Made by a program: the position numbers and the translations under genes. The notes beneath the pieces were generated by a model. The model saw only the letters and a program-made list of their open reading frames with translations. It had not been told where the DNA came from and searched no databases. From Eubacteriales bacterium (GTDB lineage Bacteria; Bacillota; Clostridia; Tissierellales; Dethiosulfatibacteraceae): a stretch of 49,778 nucleotides of DNA. Shown in pieces: positions 8,237 through 16,602 of this stretch. Each line of letters opens with the position of its first letter. Positions within the stretch are counted from its first letter, which is position 1. Location of the stretch: positions 1 through 49,778 of the forward strand of contig JAUYTY010000040.1 in assembly GCA_030694905.1 (NCBI GenBank), given 5' to 3'.

Positions 8237-9406
8237 ATGAACATGAGTCTGAAAAACACCTTGAAGATGTCAATCAAATCCATACTAAGCAATAAGATGA
8301 GGACGTTCCTGACTATGCTAGGTATTATTATCGGTGTTTTTTCTGTGATAGTAATGGTTTCAATGGGGCAAGGAGCGACAGCCAGCGTTACACAGAGCAT
8401 TGAAGGGATGGGTTCAAATCTTCTAAACATAACGCTGACAGACAGGACAATCAGATTCAGCAATGATAATCTGAATGAATTGTCCATGCTGGAAGGGGTT
8501 CAATTAATGTCGCCAAATATCAATTGGGTGGCGCCTGTGAAATACGGTCTGAATAATGAGGCAGGGATATCGGTTGTAGGCGTGAATGAAAATTATATGG
8601 CGATAAATGGGCATACAATAAAGACGGGTAGATTGATTAATCCCTTGGATATTGAAAACAGAAACAAAGTGGTGCTCCTAGGTTCAGGGGTATCAGAAAA
8701 TCTATTTGGCCGGTTCAATCCCATTGATGAGAGCATCAGCCTTTCAGGGATAAAATATACCGTTGTTGGCGTGCTGGATGAAAAAGAGAGCACCTTATTC
8801 GGAGATAACAACAATATGGTATTGATTCCTTACACAACGGGTATGAGGCAATTCAGAACCAATTCTGTAACCAGTATTACGGTACAAGGAGCAGACGCAG
8901 CCTTAATTGACAAAACCCAAAGCAACATAGAGTCATATCTATTGAACATTTATGGAACAGATTCTTATCGAATCTTTAATCAGGAGCAGCTGCTGTCGAC
9001 CTTGAATGAGATAACAGGGGTGTTGACGCTGCTTTTGGGGGGTATTGCAGGCATCTCCTTGCTGGTTGGTGGAATCGGTATAATGAATATAATGCTGGTG
9101 ACTGTATCCGAAAGAACGAGGGAGATTGGTGTCAGAAAAGCGATAGGCGCGAGAAGAAGCAATATTTTATTCCAATTTCTCATAGAATCATCTGTAATTA
9201 GTGGAATAGGTGGTATAATAGGTATTATGCTTGGGATGTTGGCTAACAGGATCATTAGCACTGCATTTGAGATACCAATCAGTGCCAGTGTGCAGGTTGT
9301 TTTGATAGCATTTTTATTTTCTTTGTTTGTAGGCGTTTTCTTTGGGATGTATCCTGCAAACAAGGCATCGAAGTTGAAACCTGTTGATGCTCTCAGGTAT
9401 GAATAA
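8237..9406 (+). CDS. ABC transporter permease, MacB/FtsX family
   Basis: Four-helix FtsX-type permease of 389 residues. The first helix is MRTFLTMLGIIIGVFSVIVMVSMGQGA, followed by an extracellular MacB core domain of about 220 residues. Three C-terminal helices then include GIAGISLLVGGIGIMNIMLVTVSERTREIGVRKAIGA, the characteristic family signature. It forms a tripartite-like exporter with the two genes before it. The closest well-known Gram-positive relative by architecture is the B. subtilis YknXYZ system. The substrate is unknown. The two-component system directly downstream may respond to the exported compound. Confidence 0.92.
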   Translation: MNMSLKNTLKMSIKSILSNKMRTFLTMLGIIIGVFSVIVMVSMGQGATASVTQSIEGMGSNLLNITLTDRTIRFSNDNLNELSMLEGVQLMSPNINWVAPVKYGLNNEAGISVVGVNENYMAINGHTIKTGRLINPLDIENRNKVVLLGSGVSENLFGRFNPIDESISLSGIKYTVVGVLDEKESTLFGDNNNMVLIPYTTGMRQFRTNSVTSITVQGADAALIDKTQSNIESYLLNIYGTDSYRIFNQEQLLSTLNEITGVLTLLLGGIAGISLLVGGIGIMNIMLVTVSERTREIGVRKAIGARRSNILFQFLIESSVISGIGGIIGIMLGMLANRIISTAFEIPISASVQVVLIAFLFSLFVGVFFGMYPANKASKLKPVDALRYE

Positions 9407-9424
9407 GAATATCAGGGGTGTAGA

Positions 9425-10093
9425 GTGAAGATTTTAATTGTAGAAGATGAGGTTAAATTGACACAAGCGCTGGAATTTCTTTTCAATAAGCAAAAAATTG
9501 ACGTTGAGATTGCTAATGATGGAGAAGAAGGGCTGATGCTGGCGGAAAAAGACATATATGATGTGATAGTACTTGATATAATGCTGCCTAATATAAGTGG
9601 GTTGGAGATCGTTCGGATAATCAGGGAGAAGGGTATCAAAACACCAGTGATTATGCTGACAGCAAAAGACACTTTAGATGACAAGGTTCTGGGACTTGAC
9701 TCAGGAGCGGATGACTATCTGGTAAAACCCTTTGCTACCAAAGAACTGATCGCTAGAGTAAGAGCATTGGGCAGAAGAAAAAACACCGAGTACATAAATG
9801 AAAAATATGAGTTCAATGACATAGCCTATCTGCCGAAAAACTTTGAGCTCATCATCCGTGGCATCAATGTAAAGATACCCAAGAAGGAAGGAGATCTTCT
9901 TGAAATGCTAATCAGCAGACCTGGTCAGGTTTTCACGAGAGATCAGATTGTTGACCGTCTATGGGGGCTTGAGTCGGATGTGCTGGAGAACAATATAGAG
10001 ATATACATCCATCATTTGAGAAAGCGTCTGGAAGAAACCAATACCAAGATTGAAACAATCAGAGGTGTGGGATATATCATCAAGGAGAGATAG
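9425..10093 (+). CDS. Response regulator, OmpR/PhoB family
   Basis: DNA-binding response regulator of 222 residues. The receiver domain has the acidic patch EDE, phospho-acceptor D51 (VIVLDIMLPNISG) and the lysine of LVKPFAT. The C-terminal winged helix ends in the typical NIEIYIHHLRKRLE and IETIRGVGYII. The start is GTG at 9425, preceded by AGGGGTG at 9414-9420. The kinase gene follows 1 base after the stop. By position it most likely controls the preceding exporter operon. Confidence 0.93.
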   Translation: MKILIVEDEVKLTQALEFLFNKQKIDVEIANDGEEGLMLAEKDIYDVIVLDIMLPNISGLEIVRIIREKGIKTPVIMLTAKDTLDDKVLGLDSGADDYLVKPFATKELIARVRALGRRKNTEYINEKYEFNDIAYLPKNFELIIRGINVKIPKKEGDLLEMLISRPGQVFTRDQIVDRLWGLESDVLENNIEIYIHHLRKRLEETNTKIETIRGVGYIIKER

Positions 10094-10094
10094 A

Positions 10095-11393
10095 ATGTTT
10101 AGAAAACTGAGAATCAGATTTACTTTATCTATTCTTTTGGTGCTGATTATTTTTTTGTCAATATTATCAGGTGCGTTATATATGGGCACAAAGACACTTA
10201 TAGATTCTTCGTCCAGAAATTTATTGGAAAAATCCGCAAATGAGATTATATATGGCAACAATATGGGGCAAGACTATTTTGGGTTTCCTCATATCAACGA
10301 TACACCTGACGTATTCGATAGATTCAGACAAAGTCTGGTATTCAATGACAGCAAATTAAAATTGAGCTATGCTGTCTATGATCAAAGTCTCAATATGGTT
10401 TATGTAAGAAACAATGGTGGCATTTCATTTGAAAAATTTGAAAAGCATGTTCTCAATGCTTACAAAAATCAAGGATTCAGTTTTGTGATCGACAATATAG
10501 ACAATATCGATTACAGGATTTACACAAAGTTCTTCAGAAATGCTGGAACTATGGGTGTTCTTCAACTTTATCAGGATATTACGATGGAGTTCTTTATCCT
10601 GAACCACTTGAAAAAAATACTGACAATAGCATCATTGATGAGTGCGTTTATTTTGACAATAGTCTCATGGTTTCTGGCAGGGCTAAGCATTAGTCCTGTA
10701 AAAAAAGCATGGCAAAGACAAAAGGAATTTGTTGCGGATGCGTCCCACGAATTAAGGACACCACTTTCAGTAATACAGACTAATCTGGATGCGGCTTTAT
10801 GCGATCAAGAGGGAACAATCGTTGAAAATGAGATGTGGCTGAACAATGCCTACACGGAGACACTGATGATGACAAAGCTTGTGGAGGAATTGTTGACGCT
10901 AGCGCAAATAGATGCCGATCAGATTAAAATCATCAGAGAAAAAATCAATTTCTCTGATATTTGCATGAGTGTAATTGACCGGTTCCGGGTGAAGCTTCAG
11001 GATAGCAATCTAGAGTTGAATATGAGTATAGATGAGGATGTTTATATTATGGGGGACAGCTTGAGAATGGCCCAGCTGATTACAATTTTCTTAGACAATG
11101 CCATAAAGTACACCAACCGGGACGGGAAAATCGAAATCACACTCAAGTCAGAGAATGACTATGCGACCTTTAGAATAACCGACAGTGGTATGGGCATGTC
11201 TCAAAGAGATGCCGAGAGAATTTTTGACAGATTCTACAGGGCTGACAAAGCCAGACACAGGGAAAACGGAGGAACAGGATTGGGACTGAGCATAGCGAAA
11301 TGGATCGCTGACAACCATAAAGGCAGAATATCCGTAGATAGTAAAATCGATCAAGGCACAACATTTATTGCAGAATTTCCATTGAGCAAGTAG
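10095..11393 (+). CDS. Sensor histidine kinase, HisKA/HATPase type
   Basis: Membrane kinase of 432 residues from the ATG at 10095. Two membrane helices (TLSILLVLIIFLSILSGALYM and ILTIASLMSAFILTIVSWFLA) flank an extracellular sensor of about 140 residues. The H-box is ADASHELRTPLSVI with H218. ATP-binding motifs follow: N-box FLDNAIKYT, G1 DSGMGMS, F-box RIFDRFYRAD and G2 GGTGLGLSIAKW. No HAMP domain is evident between the second helix and the H-box. An upstream in-frame extension to 10050 lies inside the response regulator gene and is rejected. It forms a cognate pair with that regulator. Confidence 0.93.
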   Translation: MFRKLRIRFTLSILLVLIIFLSILSGALYMGTKTLIDSSSRNLLEKSANEIIYGNNMGQDYFGFPHINDTPDVFDRFRQSLVFNDSKLKLSYAVYDQSLNMVYVRNNGGISFEKFEKHVLNAYKNQGFSFVIDNIDNIDYRIYTKFFRNAGTMGVLQLYQDITMEFFILNHLKKILTIASLMSAFILTIVSWFLAGLSISPVKKAWQRQKEFVADASHELRTPLSVIQTNLDAALCDQEGTIVENEMWLNNAYTETLMMTKLVEELLTLAQIDADQIKIIREKINFSDICMSVIDRFRVKLQDSNLELNMSIDEDVYIMGDSLRMAQLITIFLDNAIKYTNRDGKIEITLKSENDYATFRITDSGMGMSQRDAERIFDRFYRADKARHRENGGTGLGLSIAKWIADNHKGRISVDSKIDQGTTFIAEFPLSK

Positions 11394-11425
11394 AATATAA
11401 TCAGCACAGACCAAAATTACACTTT

Positions 11426-11454
11426 TTGACATGAAAAAAATATGATAGTATAAA
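11426..11454 (+). promoter_or_regulatory. SigA-type promoter of glmM
   Basis: TTGACA at 11426-11431 and TATAAA at 11449-11454 are separated by 17 bases, a near-consensus vegetative promoter. It lies in the only gap between the kinase gene and glmM. Confidence 0.8.
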
Positions 11455-11480
11455 AGAACGAAGCTTAGAGGAGGAGAATA

Positions 11481-12827
11481 TTGGGCAGATTATTTGGAAC
11501 TGATGGTGTCAGAGGAATCGCAAATAAGGAATTGACTGGAGATTTGGCATATAAAATAGGAAGAGTCGGTGGATATCATGTCACGAAAGGCAAGAAGAAA
11601 CCTAGAATAGTTATTGGCATGGATACCAGGATTTCTTGTGATATGCTGGAGGGAGCTGTCACAGCAGGCTTATGCTCAGCAGGGGTGGATGTCTTATATG
11701 CCGGTGTGTTGCCGACACCTGCCATAGCGTGTCTTATCAGAGAGCTGAACGCTGATGGCGGTGTAATGATTTCAGCATCACACAATCCCTACACCTACAA
11801 TGGCATAAAATTATTTGATTCATCCGGTTATAAGCTATCGGATGAACTTGAAGAAGAAATAGAGAATGTGATTCTGGAGGGTGAGGATATCCATTATTCT
11901 CCAACTGAAGGCGCCATAGGCAGGAAGATTTATTTAGATTATCCAATGGGAATCTATATGGATGCCATTATGAGAACTACCAAATCTGATTTCTCAGGAT
12001 TGAAGATTGCGTTGGATTGTGCCAATGGAGCTGCTTTCGATGTGGCGCCGGAGGCTCTAAAGGCATTGGGAGCGCAAGTGTTTGTTATTAATAACAAGCC
12101 CAATGGCATTAACATTAATGTCAACTGTGGGTCCACGCATCCGGAAACACTGCAAAATCTTGTTAAAGATACGGGAGCGGACATAGGATTATCATTTGAT
12201 GGGGATGCGGACAGACTCATAGCCGTGGATCAAAATGGAAAAATAGTCGATGGCGACCATATAATGGCAATTTGCGGCAATTATATGAAGAAATCCGGTG
12301 TACTTAAAAACAATACCATCGTGGGTACTGTCATGAGCAATATGGGACTTGATATATGCCTCAAAGAAAGAGGTATTGCATTCGTTAAGACCCAGGTAGG
12401 AGATCGATATGTGCTTGAAGAAATGAGACGAAGAGGCTACAATCTTGGAGGCGAACAGTCAGGGCATATCATATTCCTGGATTACAATACCACAGGAGAT
12501 GGACTTCTGACAGCTGTCCAACTGATTTCGTCATTGGTTGAGCAGAACAAAACACTGGCGGAGCTGTCAGCCATTATGTACGATTACCCCCAGGTATTGG
12601 TAAATGCAAGAGTTAAGAACGAGAATAAAAAGCTGTATCTTGAAGACGTGATTATCAATCAATCTATAATCGGGTTGGAGTCAGAGTTTGAAGGAAAAGG
12701 AAGAGTGTTGATAAGACCATCCGGTACTGAACCATTGGTCAGGGTCATGATTGAGGGCGAAAACGAATTCGAAATCAGGCAGAAGGCAGTGGATCTCAGC
12801 AAACTGATAGAAAGTCGTCTGGGTTAG
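11481..12827 (+). CDS. glmM: Phosphoglucosamine mutase
   Basis: Converts glucosamine-6-phosphate to glucosamine-1-phosphate for UDP-GlcNAc and peptidoglycan synthesis. It has 448 residues, the normal length. Visible are the N-terminal GRLFGTDGVRG, the active-site loop ISASHNP with phosphoserine S100, the metal-binding DGDADR at 240-245, the sugar-binding GGEQSGH and the phosphate-binding RPSGTEPLVRVM. It starts at TTG 11481 after a strong GAGGAGGAG. The gene stands alone with its own promoter. The commonly linked cdaA, ybbR and glmS genes are not adjacent. Confidence 0.96.
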   Translation: MGRLFGTDGVRGIANKELTGDLAYKIGRVGGYHVTKGKKKPRIVIGMDTRISCDMLEGAVTAGLCSAGVDVLYAGVLPTPAIACLIRELNADGGVMISASHNPYTYNGIKLFDSSGYKLSDELEEEIENVILEGEDIHYSPTEGAIGRKIYLDYPMGIYMDAIMRTTKSDFSGLKIALDCANGAAFDVAPEALKALGAQVFVINNKPNGININVNCGSTHPETLQNLVKDTGADIGLSFDGDADRLIAVDQNGKIVDGDHIMAICGNYMKKSGVLKNNTIVGTVMSNMGLDICLKERGIAFVKTQVGDRYVLEEMRRRGYNLGGEQSGHIIFLDYNTTGDGLLTAVQLISSLVEQNKTLAELSAIMYDYPQVLVNARVKNENKKLYLEDVIINQSIIGLESEFEGKGRVLIRPSGTEPLVRVMIEGENEFEIRQKAVDLSKLIESRLG

Positions 12828-12830
12828 TCT

Positions 12831-13055
12831 CTATAGTATCTTGTTGACTCTTTTAACCCAATAATCTTTTTCTGTAATGCTGCAGACAGGACATTTTTTT
12901 ACACCGAGCTTCTTATCTCTCACAAATATGACCTTATTGGAGCAATAAGGACACCATCGTTGCTTGCCGGATAAATGAATCTTATCCGGTATGCTTGTAT
13001 CTGGTTGCTTGTTGAAATGGATCAGTTTAAAAAGAGATAGCTGCTCATTTTCCAT
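12831..13055 (-). CDS. Small zinc-ribbon protein, unknown function
   Basis: Conserved-looking small protein of 74 residues with two CPxC knuckles (CPYC and CPVC) 18 residues apart around basic residues, a probable zinc ribbon. No signal peptide is visible. I prefer the ATG at 13055 because AGGGTGA lies just upstream on the minus strand; the GTG at 13064 overlaps that RBS. It is convergent with glmM (3 bases between stops) and divergent from the LacI-type gene. Role unknown; single zinc ribbons of this type can bind nucleic acid or a protein partner, which is inference. Confidence 0.65.
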   Translation of the reverse strand: MENEQLSLFKLIHFNKQPDTSIPDKIHLSGKQRWCPYCSNKVIFVRDKKLGVKKCPVCSITEKDYWVKRVNKIL

Positions 13056-13119
13056 ATTTTTCACCCTTATTTATTCTATAACAATGCATCTGCAATGACA
13101 AGAACATTATTCGACACTG

Positions 13120-13153
13120 ATATCAACGAATAGTCCATATCAACGAATAATCC
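13120..13153. repeat. Tandem 17-bp repeat upstream of the lacI-type promoter
   Basis: Two adjacent 17-bp units (TATCAACGAATAGTCCA and TATCAACGAATAATCCT, from 13121) differ at two positions. They abut the -35 element of the LacI-type gene at 13154. The position, immediately upstream of a promoter and between divergent genes, suggests an operator or activator site, but this is inference. Confidence 0.6.
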
Positions 13154-13181
13154 TTGAAAATATATCAGAAAAATGTATAAT
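13154..13181 (+). promoter_or_regulatory. Promoter of the LacI-family gene
   Basis: TTGAAA at 13154-13159 and TATAAT at 13176-13181 with a 16-base spacer. It lies 45 bases upstream of the chosen ATG. Confidence 0.75.
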
Positions 13182-13226
13182 ATAGGAAAACGGGAAAATA
13201 ATCTATTATTTCGAAAAGAGGTTTTT

Positions 13227-14228
13227 ATGATAACGATAAAAGATGTTGCACGTATGTCCGGTGTCTCTATTTCTACAGTATCCAGAGTCATCAACGATTC
13301 GAAACCTGTTAGCCCGGAAGTTCGCAAGAAGGTGCTTGAAGTAATCGAAGAGACGGGATACAGACCCAATGAAGTCGCCAGAAGTCTAGTGACGAGACGC
13401 TCGTATTTGATTGGTGTTATAGTCAATGATTTGTCGAATTCGTATATAGCTGAAATGGTTAAAGGTATTGAAGAAGTAGGCAGAATGTATAATTATGACA
13501 TACTTCTTTGCGGTTCGTATTATGACAGGGAAGCTCAGATGAACCATCTGTCATTGCTAAACAGAAAGCAGGCGGAAGGCATCATATTAATAGGATATCA
13601 TTTTGATGATGACCTGATTGAAGCTGTCAAGAAGAATACCAAGCATTCCATGTATTTTACCAGAGACATCAAGAATGATACAATCGATTATATCAGCATA
13701 AACAGTTTTCTCGCATCCGCGGAGATGACCAAATATCTTATAGGAGAAGGCCATACCAAGATTGCTTTTTTGTCCGATTTTGGTGAAAGCTCAACACATG
13801 AACTCGACAAGATCAATGGGTACAAAGAAATGCTCAAAGAAAACAATATTGATTTCTCAAAGGTATATGTCGCTGAGGGCAGAAGATACAATGACGGATA
13901 TGCTATGGCAACAGAGGTTATTAAGGATTTAGGCAACATTACAGCTGTATTCTGCGCAAATGATGAATTGGCTATTGGACTCATCAACCATCTGTTTGAT
14001 GAGGGATACAAGGTTCCTGATGATATTTCCGTCGTAGGCTATGGAGATTACAAGGAGAGTCAACATGTCAGACCGACCCTGACTACCATATCCGAACCAT
14101 TCTATGATGTCGGAGCTGTTACAGTCAGAACACTTATCAAAAAAATTGAAGGAGACAAGAACGCTGTATCAAAAATAGAACTGCCTTACAGTTTTATGGA
14201 GAGAAATAGCGTTAAGACCTTAAATTGA
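13227..14228 (+). CDS. LacI-family transcriptional regulator
   Basis: DNA-binding regulator of 333 residues. The N-terminal helix-turn-helix is ITIKDVARMSGVSISTVSRVIND, followed by the hinge GYRPNEVARSLVTRR and a periplasmic-binding-protein-like effector domain (IGVIVNDLSNSYIAEMVKGIEE to YSFMERNSV). The start is the ATG at 13227 after AAAAGAGGT; the longer frame from 13173 overlaps the promoter. It has the general CcpA/LacI look, but no catabolic sugar operon lies next to it and I see no decisive CcpA-specific motif. The ligand is therefore unknown. It may regulate itself through the tandem repeat upstream. Confidence 0.9.
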   Translation: MITIKDVARMSGVSISTVSRVINDSKPVSPEVRKKVLEVIEETGYRPNEVARSLVTRRSYLIGVIVNDLSNSYIAEMVKGIEEVGRMYNYDILLCGSYYDREAQMNHLSLLNRKQAEGIILIGYHFDDDLIEAVKKNTKHSMYFTRDIKNDTIDYISINSFLASAEMTKYLIGEGHTKIAFLSDFGESSTHELDKINGYKEMLKENNIDFSKVYVAEGRRYNDGYAMATEVIKDLGNITAVFCANDELAIGLINHLFDEGYKVPDDISVVGYGDYKESQHVRPTLTTISEPFYDVGAVTVRTLIKKIEGDKNAVSKIELPYSFMERNSVKTLN

Positions 14229-14229
14229 A

Positions 14230-14796
14230 ATGAGACTATTCATTGCTTACGATTTTGACGAGAGCACCATCAAAAAGATTTCAGATATTCAGAATGTTCT
14301 GAAGAAAAACGCTGAAAAAGGAAGATGGCCATATTTTAGGAATATTCATCTGACCTTAAAATTTATCGGAGAGGTTGACAGTCAGTACCTTCCTGAAATT
14401 GAAAAAACCCTGGACGACACTTTTGAAGGGATGAATATAAAGCCAATGATCTTTCAGTTTGACAAATTGGCGTTTTTCAGGGGAAATGGCAATATTCGAA
14501 TTGCCTGGGTTGGCTTGAGAGGAGAAACCAAATTTTTGGAATTGCTCCATCAGACCATAGACGATAACCTGGCTGCTATTGGCTTGAAAAAAGAGAACAA
14601 GCCTTATATACCCCATATCACCATTGGACGGGATATTTTCTTTGACAGTTCCTTGTTTGAGTTGAATGAAGCGTTGAAGAATCATTTTGAGCATCAGTTG
14701 AGGATTGGTTCAGCCACACTTTACCAGAGCATTCAAACAGGTGGCAAAAGGATTTATAAGCCATTGAAAACATATACTTTTTTTAACAAGAGGTGA
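14230..14796 (+). CDS. thpR: RNA 2',3'-cyclic phosphodiesterase
   Basis: LigT/ThpR-type 2H phosphoesterase of 188 residues that opens 2',3'-cyclic phosphates on RNA ends. Both catalytic H-x-T-x motifs are present: HLTL with H40 and HITI with H129, the latter in YIPHITIGR. The start lies 1 base after the LacI-type stop with no clear RBS of its own, suggesting translational coupling. RNA ligation or repair activity is the ancestral annotation of the family; the physiological substrate is uncertain. Confidence 0.88.
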   Translation: MRLFIAYDFDESTIKKISDIQNVLKKNAEKGRWPYFRNIHLTLKFIGEVDSQYLPEIEKTLDDTFEGMNIKPMIFQFDKLAFFRGNGNIRIAWVGLRGETKFLELLHQTIDDNLAAIGLKKENKPYIPHITIGRDIFFDSSLFELNEALKNHFEHQLRIGSATLYQSIQTGGKRIYKPLKTYTFFNKR

Positions 14797-14799
14797 AAC

Positions 14800-14970
14800 A
14801 TGCTATCACAGGAAAAAATAGAGAGAATAAACTATCTGGCAAAAAAAGCCAAGATAGAAAATCTTTCTGAGGAAGAAAAATTGGAGCAGAAACAATTGAG
14901 AGAGGCATATCTGAAAAACCTCAGAGCATCGGTTAAGAACCAGCTAGACAGTATAGAAATAGTTGATTAG
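14800..14970 (+). CDS. UPF0291 / DUF896 family small protein (YnzC-like)
   Basis: Protein of 56 residues reading MLSQEKIERINYLAKKAKIE and onward, with the family hallmarks IxRINxLAxKxK, LTxEExxEQxxLRxxYL and a basic helix before NQLDSIEIVD. The strong RBS AAGAGGTGA sits 5 bases before the ATG. Homologues such as B. subtilis YnzC are short helical-hairpin proteins of unknown function, often near SOS or cell-division genes. Here it ends the lacI-thpR transcript and is followed directly by a hairpin. Confidence 0.85.
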   Translation: MLSQEKIERINYLAKKAKIENLSEEEKLEQKQLREAYLKNLRASVKNQLDSIEIVD

Positions 14971-14998
14971 AGAGACGCGTAAGCGTCTCTGGTTGTTT
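14971..14998 (+). terminator. Terminator-like hairpin after the YnzC-like gene
   Basis: A perfect 8-bp stem AGAGACGC/GCGTCTCT with a 4-base loop starts immediately after the stop codon. It is followed by GGTTGTTT rather than a clean T run, so efficiency is uncertain. Confidence 0.65.
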
Positions 14999-15023
14999 GA
15001 CCAGACTGCTTAAAATACAATTC

Positions 15024-15052
15024 TTGATACTGTTGACTTACTATTATATAAT
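15024..15052 (+). promoter_or_regulatory. Promoter of the gltX-cysS operon
   Basis: TTGATA at 15024-15029 and TATAAT at 15047-15052 with a 17-base spacer. The leader to the gltX start is only about 50 bases, too short for a T-box. Confidence 0.75.
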
Positions 15053-15105
15053 GATATGTGCATTATGCGTATGAGAGAAACAAACTAATTATTTTGGAGG
15101 AATAA

Positions 15106-16587
15106 ATGGATATTCGAGTCAGATTTGCACCAAGCCCCACTGGATATGTGCATATCGGAAGTTTGAGAACCGCATTATACAATTTCCTTTTTGCCAGAAA
15201 AAACAAGGGACAATTCGTTTTGAGAATAGAGGATACAGATAGAACCAGATTGGTGGAAGGCGCTATTGAGAATCTGCTGGATTCTTTGAAATGGGCCGGC
15301 ATAAGCCATGATGAGGGAGTTTTCATAGAAAATGGTGAAATAGTTCAGAAGGGTGAATTCGGACCCTATATCCAGTCGGAGAGATTGGATATATATCAGT
15401 CATACATCCACGAACTGATAGATAAGGGATACGCGTATTATTGCTTCTGTTCGAAGGAAAGGCTGGAGGAAGTCCGAGACAAGCAAAAATCAGAAGGACA
15501 AACACCCATGTATGACAGACATTGTCTAAATCTGGCCAAGAATGAGGCTGAAACAAGAATCAAAGCCGGAGAAGAATATGTGGTAAGATTAAAAGTACCT
15601 GACAATCAGGAAATAAAATTTCATGATATGGTGAGGGGTGATGTGGCGATACATGCCAGTGAGATTGATGACCAGGTTCTGATCAAGTCTGATGGCTATC
15701 CGACATATCATTTTGCTGTGGTAATCGATGATTACCTCATGAGAATAACCCATATAGTCAGAGGGGAAGAGTGGTTGACCTCAACACCTAAGCAGGTTGT
15801 TCTCTACAACTATTACGGTTGGCAGGTTCCGGATTTTGTACATCTGCCGACAGTCTTGAATAAGGATAAGAAAAAACTTAGCAAAAGACAAGGCGATGTT
15901 TCTGTGACCGATTTCTTGAATAAAGGCTATCTGCCGGAGGCATTGGTCAATTATCTGGCTTTGGTAGGGTGGAGTCCAAAGGATAACCAGGAACTATTCA
16001 CAATGGATGAATTGATAGAAGAGTTTTCCTTTGACAGGGTATCCAACACCGGTGGCGTTTTTGATGTTGACAAGCTGAACTGGATTAATAGCCATTATAT
16101 AAGAAAAGCTGACAATGACCAGTTATTTGAACTTTCAGTTCCACATATCACAGCATCGGGAAGAGATACAGAAGAAAATATACGTGGAGAAAAAGACCGC
16201 TACATCAAGATCATAGATCTGGTGAAGGAGAAGCTGGATAACATGTCGCAAATCAATGACCATTTGGATGTTTTCTTTGGGAATGAGGTTTCTTTTGAAA
16301 ACGAAGAGGTCGTCGATACGCTTCAGCAGGAGCATGTCAAGAGGCTCCTAAATGCATTTATGGTGAAACTCAATGAGACAGAGACAGTTGATGAGGCGTT
16401 CGCAGCCAATATTTTCAATGTTCTAAAAAGTGAAACAGGTGCTAAAGGCAAAGGATTGTTCATGCCCATCAGGGCAGCTGTAACAGGGCAGCTTCACGGA
16501 CCGGACATGGGTAAAACCTTTATCATACTGGGCAAGCACTTGCTGATCAGGAGAATTGAGTTTGTTCTAGATGCTTTGAACAATTAG
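15106..16587 (+). CDS. gltX: Glutamate--tRNA ligase
   Basis: Class I aminoacyl-tRNA synthetase, 493 residues, charging tRNA-Glu (and probably tRNA-Gln in an organism using GatCAB). The HIGH motif appears as PSPTGYVHIGSLRTALYN (H16-S19) and the KMSKS-like loop as KKLSKRQGDV (K256-R261). The start is the ATG after TTTGGAGGAA. It heads the classical gltX-cysS-mrnC-rlmB-rae1 order, without the cysE seen in Bacillus. The C-terminal anticodon-binding domain appears complete. Confidence 0.97.
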   Translation: MDIRVRFAPSPTGYVHIGSLRTALYNFLFARKNKGQFVLRIEDTDRTRLVEGAIENLLDSLKWAGISHDEGVFIENGEIVQKGEFGPYIQSERLDIYQSYIHELIDKGYAYYCFCSKERLEEVRDKQKSEGQTPMYDRHCLNLAKNEAETRIKAGEEYVVRLKVPDNQEIKFHDMVRGDVAIHASEIDDQVLIKSDGYPTYHFAVVIDDYLMRITHIVRGEEWLTSTPKQVVLYNYYGWQVPDFVHLPTVLNKDKKKLSKRQGDVSVTDFLNKGYLPEALVNYLALVGWSPKDNQELFTMDELIEEFSFDRVSNTGGVFDVDKLNWINSHYIRKADNDQLFELSVPHITASGRDTEENIRGEKDRYIKIIDLVKEKLDNMSQINDHLDVFFGNEVSFENEEVVDTLQQEHVKRLLNAFMVKLNETETVDEAFAANIFNVLKSETGAKGKGLFMPIRAAVTGQLHGPDMGKTFIILGKHLLIRRIEFVLDALNN

Positions 16588-16602
16588 GAAGGTGATTGTG
16601 AT

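Noticed and set aside
11394-11480. Riboswitch or glmS-type ribozyme before glmM
   Set aside because: The gap holds a plain promoter and a short leader of about 20 bases only.
13076-13426. Minus-strand frame of 116 codons across the lacI promoter
   Set aside because: It runs over the promoter and N-terminus of the LacI-type gene and shows no recognisable motif.
15033-15038. TTGACT as the -35 of gltX
   Set aside because: It is only 8 bases from the -10; TTGATA at 15024 has the proper 17-base spacing.
15053-15105. T-box riboswitch before gltX or cysS
   Set aside because: The gltX leader is only about 50 bases and the gltX-cysS gap is 15 bases; there is no room for a T-box and no TGGNACCGCG-like motif.
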